A stretch of DNA of 64,000 nt from Bryopsis sp. KO-2023 (taxonomy: Eukaryota > Chlorophyta > Ulvophyceae > Bryopsidales > Bryopsidaceae). The notes under the pieces were generated by a model. The model was not told where the DNA came from. It saw only the letters and a list, made by a program, of their open reading frames with translations, and did no database searches. Below are positions 33,136 to 44,112 of this stretch, one piece after another (position 1 is the first letter of the stretch; every line of letters starts with the position of its first letter). Made by a program: the position numbers and the translations under genes. Where the stretch lies: NCBI GenBank assembly GCA_030272585.1, contig BSYQ01000004.1, positions 2,356,001 through 2,420,000 on the forward strand, read 5' to 3'.

Positions 33136-34827
33136 ACGGTGGTGTGGTTGGTGATGCTTTTGTGTGAAAGTAACAATGGGTTTTGGTACCATAAATCTGT
33201 TGGTTTCTTTTTGCAGTTGGATCTATAACTATTTCGAATATCCATTGTTTCTGGACATTAATGGATGCCTGTTCTTACTTGTGTTGTATCTCAGTGATTA
33301 AAGAAAGGTTTATGGAAAACTGGGACACTGGTTTATATGAATTAGGACCTGTGGATTGAACTACAACTGAAACAAGTGAGAAGTATTGCTTTGGGGATAG
33401 TGGAACATCCTGAACTTGGACGGATGGTATGTTTTTATTGTCCGCCGGATGGAAAAGGAGGTGTTTTTCCCGTTTATCGGATGTGAACAGTGGGTGTTCT
33501 ACAGCTGGCGATAGTGGTCAGTTGCAGGTTTTTCCAAGTTTTGTTGAGGGGAAATAGCCTGATCTTCAACAGTAACATTAGCAGTAGAAAAAGGGCAGAA
33601 ACAAGAAAGGAAGTGAAAAGGATTTTTGAGGATGTTAGGAACACCGGTGCTTGTGAAGAAATATAGAACAAGTGGAAATTCTGATAGAAATGGAAAGTGT
33701 CTATCAAATTGAAAAATGAGACGCGCTGCAGAAAAATCGAATTGAACATAGTGATGGGGTGTTAACTATGTGTCGAAAAGCGATAGAGAGGAACAATAGC
33801 AGAGGTTCTTGGAATTGCGCAGAACTAGAATTTCTGATCAAAAGAGAAAGCAAGACCTGTATGTGACAGAGAAAGTGTTGGAAATGATTTTGTGGAAACA
33901 CTATAGCCAGATTTCTTGTTCGAAACTCAGATTAGCTCGTGTTTAGCAGTGAGTTCGAGACACTTCAGTTGAATTAGCAGAAGTGCTTGGTGGATAATGT
34001 GTTTGGTGGCACATGAAGCTGGAAATGAAGTGGGGTCTTGGCAGAAATGGTGAATTCCGACAGCGAAAAGGTATCGCAAAGGTCGTATTTCAGTGCAGCT
34101 GTTCCTCGCAGTGGCGGAAGTTAACCGGAGATATGTCGGAAGGAGCAATCAAGGAGTATGTGCGGATTAGGCTAAAAATCCAGGCATACCGAGAAAGAAA
34201 AAAACAACTGCGGCGTCAGTAACACATTGGCCAAATGCTGGAAGCTAGTGGCAAGGACATATCATGACCTGGAGAACGTATTAAGCAAGGAGTTCAACGG
34301 CAGCGGATTGACCACGGAACGTGGTATGGGACGCGATTCATGGAAGTGGTTCCGATATGTCGAGCGTGTGATCTTCCATAGACCAAGGTTAGCATGCGTT
34401 TGAACTGGAAGCACTCGTCACAGGTGGATATGATTTCCTATGATCCAAGGAAAGCGAAAGCCGATACTTTTGTATCTGTGAGAGAAGCTCTTGGATAATA
34501 GCCGGCACGGATGATACTCGAGTTGACGGTGGTTGCAAGGAGGAGTGGAGTGGCGGACTTAAGTCTGCGACGGTAGTCAGCCAGCTCGAGCCAGTGTTAT
34601 AACGGCTTGGAGAAAAGACTAGTTTAAAGAGTGCAGAAAGAGGGAAATGCGTGAGTTTTTGTTTGTTCGGTTGATTGATTCAAAGGGGTTTTTCGAAATG
34701 ACTTTTATAGTGATTAAATGCGATACATGTTGTTTGGAGAGGTAGAGTTGATCAAGGATAGACTTTACATTATCTTGATTTTCTTAGTTCGACGAGCCCG
34801 GCCGAGGACGGTTTTAAGTCTCATCGG

Positions 34828-37800
34828 GTGGTGATTGTTACGACTGTCAAGGTTAGCAGCAGTGTCCTAGACACGGGTCTTGTCAGTACCGGTCGGACTG
34901 GGAAGGGTCATTTCAAGGTGGCCGTTAAAAGCCTACGAACGTTTGTTTGTGTAATCAATATTCTGAGTTCTCCAACGCCCTCCTCCTGTACCCTGTGCAC
35001 CAAGTGTGTGCTCCACCCCCTTTCCCTCGGAGCTGTGACACTTCCTCTCCCCGACGATGAGATGTTGCTGGACGCTTTCCTGGAGGGGGTGGAGGATCTG
35101 CTGGTGCTGGGGAAGGCGGCAGTGATTGTTGTGCCCTGGGAGGAGGGAGGAGGCTCCGGAGGGGGAAAAAAAACGACGGAAAAAACCCTGAGCGAGTCGC
35201 CAGACCCTCCAGGAAAGGGTCTGGTGGCCGCAACGCTAGAAGGGGTGGTGGGTTGGCGGGATGGTGTCTTTTGCACGGCGCGAAGGAGGGGTGAGGGGAG
35301 AGGAACGTATCCAACGTTCGCCAGCGAAGGTTTCGAGTGGTTGACAAAGGTGGGTGCACGGTCGGCGGGAAAAAAAGGGGGGGGAGGGGGGCTGGCTAAA
35401 CTTCAGGGTTTCTTTTTCTTTCCGAAACCAAAGAAAACAACCGAATTTTCTTTGTTTCTCCATGTTTTTCTGGTTGTTTTGTTGTTGCTGTTGCTGAACC
35501 ATGTTCTGTCCCTGTATAGCCATGCTGTGTGTACTAAAAACCATGGAAATGTGTGTGCAGACGATTCGCGAGTGGTGGCCAAGGTGCAAGGACCAATCAT
35601 ACCACGACCGCCGCCACGCCCATATTCAGGCCGGGAACTTGTCCGGGTATGTGGCCGGCGCGGAGGAATCATACGGAGGCAGGAAGCTGCGGCTCGCCGG
35701 TCGCATACCCGCGACTTTGACGCCAAACATGGATGAAAACGAGGTAACCATGCAGAGAAAGCAATGTTCGCTGTTGTGAAAGTAAACAACCATGCAAACG
35801 ATATCCTGCGCACTGCAACGTTTTGAAAAAACCATGCAAACGGTGTCCTGTCCGCTGCTCATCATAAAAACCATGCAAAGTCAAATCTGTTCGTTGCAGT
35901 TTGCTTGAAACACCATGTAACAACATTGTGCAGGTTGGGGGAGTCAATGTCACGGATGCGGCCGGTGCCAAACAAATGAGGATGTTCATGCACCTCGTGG
36001 AGAAGCGACTCATGTTGCAGCGGTCGAACAGGGGGAGGGTCATCGACGGGGCTCAGACATTCAAGCTGTCGTTGAGAGTCATCAAACTTTACGTCTCCAA
36101 GAGGTAGGGTGTTTGCGTTGTTATTCCGTTGGGTGTCGCTGTGTTTCTCTGTTGTAACCATAGGCGCAACCAGGGGGGGGCCTGGGGGGGGCCTGGCCCC
36201 CCCAAAAAACTTTCTGGCCCCCCCCAAAAAAATCATCGAGATTTTTTTTTTTTTTTTTTATAGCCAATTCGAGTCGCGCAGTCAGAACAGCGATTGGACG
36301 AAACATGAACAGATCTTCGAAATTTTGTTGAATGACCCACCTGATCTACCCAATCGACACAGTGAACAAAACCAAAAAAACGAAAGAAAATGGAAAACAA
36401 CGATCTTTCGCGTCACACTAGAGGAAATCCATCTATCCAAAAACGTAACCCCTCACATCGCCCTTGCTGCGCCCTGGCACTTTCGCTGTCGTAGAGGTGG
36501 GCTTCACGAGACGCGACGCATCCTGCTTGCGCGCGTGCGAAACATCCCCAAGGTGTTAGTGTGACTTGGTAAAGGTCGCATCAGAAGCAAAAGGAGTAGA
36601 GTATCACTGGTGGAGGCAGGCCTGTTGCTCGCTTCTGGTAGGTGTCGAAAAAAAACTCGAGGGGGCAGTCAGCATGGATATTCGAAATTTTTTTGGCAAA
36701 AGGAAGGCAGTGGAAAAGGTGGAGGAGGCTGTGAAGGAGAAAGAAAAAAAACCAAAACAGTCGGAAAGTCAGGCTGATGACTTGGAAAAAAACTGGACAA
36801 GTGGGTTGGCTCCTTCACAGCCAAGAGGGCCATTTCCTAAAACTCAATTTGGGGATAAACTAAGATCTTTTTCGAGTGAATATTACAAATATCCTTGGGT
36901 AGAATTTTCAGTCGTAAAGGATAAGTGTTTTTGCTTTCCTTGCCGTCATTTTGGAAAAAGTTCTGGAGTTTTTGTGAACGAGGGGTTTGGGAACTGGAAA
37001 AAAACAGGGGAAGCTTTACAAAAGCACGATTCAGGAAAGGAACACATGGTGAACATGAGAGCTTGGCTCCAAGTGAAAAGTAAAGGAAACATTGGGGCCC
37101 AATTGGAAACAGCTACAGAAAAAATTCAGATGGAAAATAGAGAATACCTCATGAAAATAGCAGAAGTGGTAATATTATGCGCAAGACAAGGTATTGCTTT
37201 GCGGGGTCATTCAGAGATCGAAGAGAGTAATAATCGGGGAAATTTTCTGGAAATATTGAGGACGGTGCATGATCGAAATTTTCTAGAAAAAATAGAAAGT
37301 ATGCCCAGCAATGCCAAGTACTTGTCTTGGAAAATTCAGAACGACATTCTTTCCGCGGCAAGTAAGGTGGTTTTAAGAGAAATTGTTTCCTTGAGCAAGG
37401 ATTCCTATTCAGTACTAGCCGATGGATGTCGAGACATCGGGAAAACTGAGCAACTTTCAGTTTGTATCAGATTTGTGGGTGTGGATGATGTCATCCATGA
37501 AAGGTTTCTTGGATTTCATGAGCTGAAGGAGTTTGATGGGAAAGCAATTGCATCAAAAATTATTGATGTATTGAGAGCCTCGGGATTAGATTTGAATATG
37601 TGCATTGCACAAAGCTATGATGGTGCTAGTGTGATGTCAAGTAAAATCAAGGGAGTTTGTGCAAGGGTTGAAGAAGCAGTTGGACACTACTGTCCATATG
37701 TGCATTGCCATGCCCATCGACTGAATTTGGTTATTGTGGATAGTGCAAAGTCTTTTTCTTTCGTAGAAGATTTTTGGGGTATTCTGGACCTTTGTCATAA

Positions 37801-40192
37801 CTTCTTTTCCGCTCCAAAGCGACATGCTATTTTCCAAAATATGCAAAAAGAATAGGAGCTTCCGGTTCGTGCCCTTCCTGATTTGAGTGATACACGGTGG
37901 GCATGTCGATACACCTCCCTTCAAGTTTTCATCACGAGATTGTCTTGTGTTACCGGAGCATTGGAGCTGATTTCTGATTGGGGAGGAATGGTGAGAGCAC
38001 AAGCAAAGGGAATACTGGCACAAATTGAAACTTTTCACTTTGTGATCACGTTGGCCATCTTTGATTCGTTGTTGAGTATTCTTCAACCTTTGCACATTCA
38101 ATTGCAAGCAAGGGACTTGGATTTTGGAGAGGCAATGAAGCTTTTGCAAGCTGTGCAAGTATCTTTGGAGAGTATGAAGGAGAGAGAATCCTTTGGGAGA
38201 GTGTGGGACAAGGCATTGGAGTTGACGGAGGAACTTGGTATCGACGTACAATTGCCTCCTAGAAAGCACTTACGTGGGGCGCCTTTTGCTCCGAAAAAAG
38301 CTGAAGACACATACAGCTATTATGGAAGATTATTCCCAGAAATTTCTGGTGTATTTTGCGAAGAACTTTCGCGACGCTTTGAAAACAATAGTGTTTTGTT
38401 TGATGCGGTAGCAGCTTGTCTCCCATCACACCCTACTTTTTTTTGTTTCGACAAAATTAAACCTTTCCTGGAGCAGTATCCAGATTTTCACGTTTGGGAC
38501 GGGTTCACAGCTGAATTAGAAGTGGGAAAAAACATGGTGACTTCAGAATTGGAGGAGAATAGACCGCAATCACTCACGGAGTTGTATGCAATGTTTTACC
38601 CCGTGAGGGCAGCATTGAAAAGGGTCCGTGTTTTGCTGAAAATTTTGCTCACGATACCCATCACAACAGCTCATCCAGAAAGGTCGTTTAGTTGTTTGAG
38701 ACGTTTGAAAACATTTCAAAGGAAAACTACTGGCCAAGAAAGGTTGTTTGATTTAGGAATTCTTGCAATGGAGGTTAGTGTTGCGAAAAACATAGATTTG
38801 GGGAATGTAGTGGATACCTTCCTTATAGACGGTGGGTCCAGAAGGGTTAAAATTTAGTCGTATGGTTTAGGTAGTTTTTTTAAAAAACTTATGTAAATGA
38901 CTTTTTGGAAAAGTGTAACTGTTTATAAAATAAATAAAAAATTTGCCCCCCCCAAAAATATTTTGGCCCCCCCTACCCCAAAGTCCTGGTTGCGCCTATG
39001 GTTGTAACCATGTTGTTTTGTTGGATGTCGTTGTGTTTCCCCGATCCAACCATGTTGTTTTGTTTTTGTGTCGTTGTGTTTCTCTGATTCAACCATGTTG
39101 TTTTGTCTGGTGTCGTTGTGTTTCTCTGATTCAACCATGTTGTTTGTTTTAACCATGTTATTGTTGTGTTTAGAATCGCGGACGAGAGCCGGGTACGATT
39201 CACCAAGAACCGCTCGGGGGACTTCGTGGAGTCGAACCTTCGTCACCCACTCAGGGACAACCGTGAACTTTTCACGGAGGACGCCGAGTGGGTGACGACG
39301 GTTCGCCTCCAAGAGGCTCGCTTCGCGGAGCATGGCGACGTCCACGTCGCCACATCCGCGAAGCTCGACGACGAGGGCGCCGAGGCCTCCGAGGGCGTCG
39401 AGTCCCCCGAGGACGTCGGCTCGGAGTCTTCCGACTCCCCCCCTCACGCTGACGCCGGTGAAGAGTCTTCTGAAGACCTCGCTGGGGAACTCCTGGGGAC
39501 CCGCATCGCCGAGAAGGAGAAGTCGCCATCGCCCGCCACACCACGTCGCCCACACTTAGCGCGGCGTGGAAGGAAGACTCCAAAAGGGAGAAACCCCCCA
39601 CGTGGCGCCCCGAAGACCCCCTTGTCCGCCCGCCGTTCCACCCGGCTCGCGGCACAGCGAGGTAACCTTGGAACTGTCGTGTTTTCCGTTGCAGTGTGCG
39701 TTGTAATAAAGTGTGTTTGCGTTGTTGTCTATTTGGATGTCGTTGTATTGAAGCTGTGTTAAACGTTGTGTTGCAGATGCCTCATGGAGGGATATCGACG
39801 AAGGGTTTGACACGGAGCGGGATCTTGTGGAGATGAGCGACGCACCGGCGGGCGGGCAGGGGGGGGCGGAGGTGGTGCCTCCAGCGGTTGGCGGGGCACT
39901 CACAACGACGACGGCCCCAGGTGCAACGGAGGAGGAGGGGGGGGTGCCTTCTGAGACGCCCACCAGAAGCGCTTCCACCAAGGACTCAGCTGAGAGGCGG
40001 AGGAAGAAGAGGAAGGGAAGGAAAAGGAAGGGGGGGGAGGCTGAAGAAGATACAACGTCGGCACCTTCCGGTGCAACGGCGGAGGAGGGAATGACAACGG
40101 CGGCGGAGGGAATGACAACGGCGGCGGAGGGAATGACAACGGCGGAGTCGGGAAAGAAATCCAAGAAATCCAAGAAAACCAAAAAAAAGTAG
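34828..40192 (+). CDS. Second CACTA-element gene, unknown protein (at least 5 exons)
   Basis: Exons that join in phase: (34828 or later)-35349, 35561-35743, 35934-36103, 39174-39661, 39777-40192. The true start is unknown; the first in-frame ATG of note is at about 35060 in a PDDEMLLDAF context. The protein has an N-terminal segment with PLPDDEMLLDAFLEGVEDLL, a basic middle (TIREWWPRCKD, VEKRLMLQRSNRGR), a block with AEWVTTVRLQEARF, an acidic Ser/Glu stretch, and a Lys-rich end, SKKSKKTKKK. I recognise no domain. Its place opposite the transposase suggests an accessory DNA-binding role like TnpA in En/Spm, which is inference. The introns carry AACCATG and CGTTGT words, and one intron hosts the hAT element. 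Confidence 0.6.
36159..39000 (+). mobile_element. hAT DNA transposon, 2,842 bp, inserted in an intron of the second CACTA gene
   Basis: The terminal repeats are CATAGGCGCAACCAGG (36159-36174) and CCTGGTTGCGCCTATG (38985-39000), a perfect 16-bp pair. The target duplication GTTGTAAC lies at 36151-36158 and 39001-39008. The subterminal DNA is C- and G-run rich. It carries one transposase frame. The insertion lies between 36104 and 39173, inside the intron, and leaves the host gene's exons untouched. Confidence 0.95.
36674..38857 (+). pseudogene. hAT transposase (TTF-type zinc finger family) with one in-frame TAG
   Basis: The frame is about 727 codons from ATG 36674 and is interrupted only by TAG at 37853-37855 (codon 394); the frame continues unchanged after it. 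Seen in order: a Lys-rich start, a TTF-type finger with CFCFPCRHF, a DUF4371-like region with VLADGCRDIGK, the CxAHRLNL motif (HCHAHRLNLV), and the C-terminal hAT dimerisation region (HPERSFSCLRRLK). Such enzymes cut at the terminal repeats and make 8-bp duplications, as seen here. The single stop could be a real mutation or a sequencing error. It resembles ZMYM1-like hAT proteins in layout. Confidence 0.88.
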
Positions 40193-40194
40193 AG

Positions 40195-40670
40195 GGAACT
40201 GAGCTGGGGGATGATGAGTGGGGAGTTTGATTTGTGTTGTGATTTTTTTTGGCTGTTTTGGGGGGCAACTGAGCTGGGGGATGATGAGTGGGGAGTTTGA
40301 TTTGTGTTGTGGTTTTTTTTGGCTGTTTTGGGGGGCAACTGAGCTGGGGGATGATGAGTGGGGAGTTTGATTTGTGTTGTGGTTTTTTTTGGCTGTTTTG
40401 GGGGGCAACTGAGCTGGGGGATGATGAGTGGGGAGTTTGATTTGTGTTGTGGTTTTTTTTGGCTGTTTTGGGGGGCAACTGAGCTGGGGGATGATGAGTG
40501 GGGAGTTTGATTTGTGTTGTGGTTTTTTTTGGCTGTTTTGGGGGGCAACTGAGCTGGGGGATGATGAGTGGGGAGTTTGATTTGTGTTGTGATTTTTTTT
40601 GGCTGTTTTGGGGGGCAACTGAGCTGGGGGATGATGGGTGGGGAGTTCCATTTGTGCTGTGGTTTTTCTG
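40195..40670. repeat. 70-bp minisatellite, six to seven copies
   Basis: Units starting GAGCTGGGGG recur at 40201, 40271, 40341, 40411, 40481, 40551 and 40621, exactly 70 bp apart and almost identical. The array begins directly after the stop of the second CACTA gene, so it would lie in its 3'UTR. The Pro/Gln/Lys-rich minus-strand frames over it are artefacts of the repeat. Confidence 0.95.
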
Positions 40671-42780
40671 GAATGTGTTTCAAACGTCTAATACCAGACT
40701 TGGTGGATTTGTAAATAACGTTGCAGAGTGGTCTGTCCCCGTTGTAAACGTTGTTGTTGTTCATGGTTGCAAACGAACCACTCAACCATGTGTACCTGAG
40801 TGTCTTCAGAATTAGGTCAGCGTAATGTCATCGATGACGACGATGTCGTCGATTCGACATTGTAAGAATTAACTATGTTCTCACAATGTCGAATCGACGA
40901 ATTTGTTCCCTGCCGGCGCCTCACCGCTTTCGCGTCGGCTTTTTCTTTTCAATTTTCTGGTTGTTCTAGAAAGAAGATCTCCTTTCTCGGTCGTTTCTCG
41001 AACTCGTTCGTATGTCCTCCGGCTAGCTCACCTGAGAGAGCCAGGTTTTGAGCAAGCCAGACTGTCCGCCGTCAACAACACCGCTACTATAGTAGGTAGC
41101 TAGCTAGTAGGATTCAGCAGCGATGACTGCAGTGGATACCCCAGAACCAAGATCGCAACAACCGTTGGACGCAGTGGGGGTCACTTTGCTGGACTTTAAT
41201 GAGGATATCGACCTTCCTAGAGTCACCGCGGGATGGACCCGATAAGCCAAGACTGAAACCGTGGAAGCGGTGTTGGGTGGGAGGTGGCAGATAGCAGGTG
41301 GGAGGGATCTATTGTTTAATTTTCAGTGTGCCAAAGGATGGCCGTGAGACAAGCAGTGCACCAGTTTTGTTCTCCAACTCCCCCTTGAACAGGCAAGAAA
41401 CAGGGCTGCTGGGTGGGCTTTTTTTGTGGGGTCAGGTTGTTCCCTTCCACTTTTCTTGCAGTGGACAAAAGCTAAAATGGATCAGAGCTCTGTTGCAGGG
41501 AACCGAAGGCACTGAACAAGACACACAGAAGCCCACAAGGTTTTTTCTGCACGAAGAGTGCTCCGAAACAAAACGTTGGCGTCCCAGGTGGGCCTCCAAT
41601 GCCATCAGACGAGCATCATCTTCCATCCACATCGGCAGCCTTTCTTGATCATTTGAAGACCTGGACAACTGACCTGGCCAACAATCAAAATCAGGTGACC
41701 ATGATCGAAACCTTCATGCAGTGGGAACAAGCAGTGGCAACAAGTTGTAGAAAGAGTCCACGTTTCAACCGGTTGATCCACCGGACATTCCAGGATCCAA
41801 AAGAAAGGAAACCGATGCTCCTGTCAAACTCAGAATAGAAACAGGTCCTAACCAGGTGCACCTGGGTTTCCTTCCAGGTTGGAAAACCAGTCAAGGAGGC
41901 ATATCAACAGTGGTGGTGAAAGGATGGTTCCAGCTGTGGCAAAGGCAAGGCAGCAACGGCTGCTGGAGGTGTCACTGTTGCTATCGCCGGTGCAGTGTGT
42001 TTCAAGAGGGAAAACTGATTCAAGGCCAGCAGGACATGCTCAGGCTGAGTTTAGGTAATTAAAGAAAAGCAAGAAAGGTTCTTATCTTTTGTGGGGGTGA
42101 ACGTTGGAACGATGCTTTCGTTTTATTGATTCCTTCTTTGAAGGCCAGGTGCTTGTGAATTTACAATGGACTGAAGGCTGGATCGGCAGGGTTCAAAAGT
42201 GTGTCTGTTCTTTATGTGGGGTGTTTGTTTTTTTTGTTTTTTCAATGGAAAGATGGATGGAAAAGTGAATGCCATCACGTGGATTCCTGAAAAAAGCTAG
42301 GGCTTCTTTTCGAAACAGTCATGGCCTCACTTGTTAGATTAAAACCATCACACTCTTCCGTGTTCATTTTTTATTTTCTTTTGAAATTTTTCTTTTTTTA
42401 TCGTCTCCCCAGGTGTATATGCTCGACCTGTTCACCGATGTGGCCATTTCCACAGAAAAATAAGCTGGGGTCTTAGTTATTGTAATTGGTGGGGAGGAGG
42501 CAGTGGAGTCGACCGTTCCAGACCAAGTGCTATTTGCTATGCGAGAACCTTCAAGAGGAAGCTCTGTAAGTGTTCCAAGACGGGGAATAGTGGTCCATGG
42601 ATCAGAATCAATGTGTACAGTTACGAGAAGAATACGAAGAGGTCTTTTCAAGATGGGATCCATATTTCGGCTTTTTATATTTCATTTGTGAGTTGGGATG
42701 GCAGGGAGTGACGTCCCTTATTTCGTTTTTAGCCCTGCAACATTTCTGATGGGAATATCGATGGGGGGTTTTTAATCTTA
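40671..42780. other. Right-half CACTA sequence without a recognised gene
   Basis: A perfect 17-bp inverted repeat, CGTCGATTCGACATTGT and its complement, lies at 40847-40863 and 40883-40899. Short open frames at 41298-41648 and 41599-41838 have no family I know. The second contains AFLDHLKTWTTDLANNQ and may be a worn exon. I would not annotate a gene here. Confidence 0.4.
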
Positions 42781-42799
42781 TTTCTTATTTGTAAAAAAC

Positions 42800-43880
42800 G
42801 TTGCAAAACCGACAACGAACAATGTGAGAAAGTCTCTCCCCGTTGTGGCAATAAACTGTGCAAAACCTGCGTCCAACAATGTGACGAAGCCACTCCCCGT
42901 TGTAGCATCCAACGTTGCAAAACCCACAACCAACAATGTGACGAAGCCACTCCCCGTTGTAAGGATCAACGTAGCAAAACCCACAACCAACAATGTGACG
43001 AAGCCACTCCCCGTTGTAAGGATCAACGTTGCAAAACCCACAACCAACAATGTGACAAAGCCACTCCCCGTTGTAGCATCCAACGTTGCGGAGTGCACAT
43101 TATTCCGTGCTCAGAGGCCTGTTTACGTTGTGGACGTCATCGTTGTGGAGTGCACATTATTCCGTGCTCAGAGGCCTGTTTACGTTGTGGACGTCATCGT
43201 TGTGGAGTGCACATTATTCCGTGCTAAAACGCTTGTCTGCGTTGTGACCTGCATCGTTGTGGAGTGCACATTATTCCGTGCTCGGAGGCCTGTCTGCGTT
43301 GTGGACGTCATCGTTGTGGAGTGCACATTATTCCGTGCTAAAACGCCTGTCTGCGTTGTGAGCTGCATCGTTGTGGAGTGCACATTATTCCGTGCTCAGA
43401 GGCCTGTTTACGTTGTGAACTGCATCGTTGTGGAGTGCACGTTATTCCGTGCTAAAACGCCTGTCTGCGTTGTGAGCTGCATCGTTGTGGAGTGCACATT
43501 ATTCCGTGCTCAGAGGCCTGTTTACGTTGTGAACTGCATCGTTGTGGAGTGCACATTATTCCGTGCTAAAACGCTTGTCTGCGTTGTGGACGTCATCGTT
43601 GTGGAGTGCACATTATTCCGTGCTAAAACGCCTGTCTGCGTTGTGAGCTGCATCGTTGTGGAGTGCACATTATTCCGTGCTCAGAGGCCTGTTTACGTTG
43701 TGAACTGCATCGTTGTGGAGTGCACGTTATTCCGTGCTAAAACGCTTGTCTGCGTTGTGGACGTCATCGTTGTGGAGTGCACATTATTCCGTGCTAAAAC
43801 GCCTGTCTGCGTTGTGAGCTGCATCGTTGTGGAGTGCACATTATTCCGTGCTCAGAGGCCTGTTTACGTTGTAAACTGCA
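42800..43880. repeat. 57-bp subterminal tandem arrays of the CACTA element
   Basis: Two adjoining arrays share a 57-bp period. About five units at 42800-43088 contain AACGTTGCAAAACC and CACTCCCCGTTGT. About fourteen units from 43089 contain GGAGTGCACATTATTCCGTG and CGTTGT, starting at 43089, 43146, 43203 and so on every 57 bp. The arrays end about 230 bp from the right terminus, where CACTA elements usually hold transposase-binding repeats. The 370-codon frame across them exists because 57 is a multiple of three. Confidence 0.88.
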
Positions 43881-44112
43881 TCGTTGCAAATGAAGCACTC
43901 AACCATGTCATTTCCAAAAGACGTCAACCATGCTAACCGGGCCTTCTGCGTGACTCGCCGACTGGATGTGGGTGCTAAAAAATGCCACATTGTTAAACGT
44001 GCACTCCACATCGATGAAAAACAACCATGCAAACGGGGTGTAGAACAACGTTAATGATGTCATTAACCATGCGAACGTTTACATCGTATTCAGCGAATCT
44101 CCTATAGTGGCA

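Larger units (their letters stand above)
29188..34827. other. Unassigned 5.6 kb inside the CACTA element, probably a decayed or non-autonomous retroelement
   Basis: No frame longer than about 150 codons and no domain I recognise. Near 34,795 the words gacgagcccggccgaggacgg and, soon after, gtgattgttacgact resemble the stretch that precedes the 3' LTR of many plant-type gypsy elements, but I could not find paired LTRs. Two similar 33-bp segments lie at about 29203 and 29257 (tggtttctgtaacc). A complete MITE is inserted at 32671-33135. Confidence 0.35.
14739..44109. mobile_element. CACTA (En/Spm-type) DNA transposon, 29.4 kb with nested insertions
   Basis: The left end reads CACTATGGGAGATTCACT. 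The right end, reverse complemented, reads CACTATAGGAGATTCGCT, matching at 16 of 18 bases. The 3-bp target duplication GCA lies at 14736-14738 and 44110-44112. Removing the element and one GCA restores an in-frame ankyrin exon, which independently confirms both ends. The element carries a tnp2-like transposase gene (minus strand, left) and a second spliced gene (plus strand, right), transcribed away from each other. A Ty3 element, a hAT element, a hAT-type MITE and a foldback are nested within it. Without the Ty3, hAT and MITE insertions it would be about 17 kb. Confidence 0.93.

Noticed and set aside
34908-35359. Minus-strand Pro/Ser-rich frames
   Set aside because: They are antisense to the GC-rich first visible exon of the second CACTA gene and have no splice or domain support.
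37853-37855. TAG in the hAT transposase as a recoded stop
   Set aside because: Ankyrin, gag and other frames here use ordinary stops including TAG; a single mutation or read error is simpler.
38923-39555. Minus-strand frame of 210 codons across the right end of the hAT
   Set aside because: It crosses the transposon boundary and is antisense to the exon at 39174-39661.
40195-40670. Regular repeats that could be taken for a CRISPR array
   Set aside because: The 70-bp units are contiguous with no unique spacers, and the setting is eukaryotic.
39556-40785. A 409-codon minus-strand frame rich in Pro, Gln, Asn and Lys
   Set aside because: It is the reverse of the 70-bp minisatellite plus the antisense of the second CACTA gene's exons, which splice in phase on the plus strand.
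42824-43936. A 370-codon open frame with repeating ECTLFRA and VCVV segments
   Set aside because: It lies exactly on the 57-bp array. A stop-free unit of 57 bp (19 codons) stays open in any number of copies, so openness is no evidence of coding.
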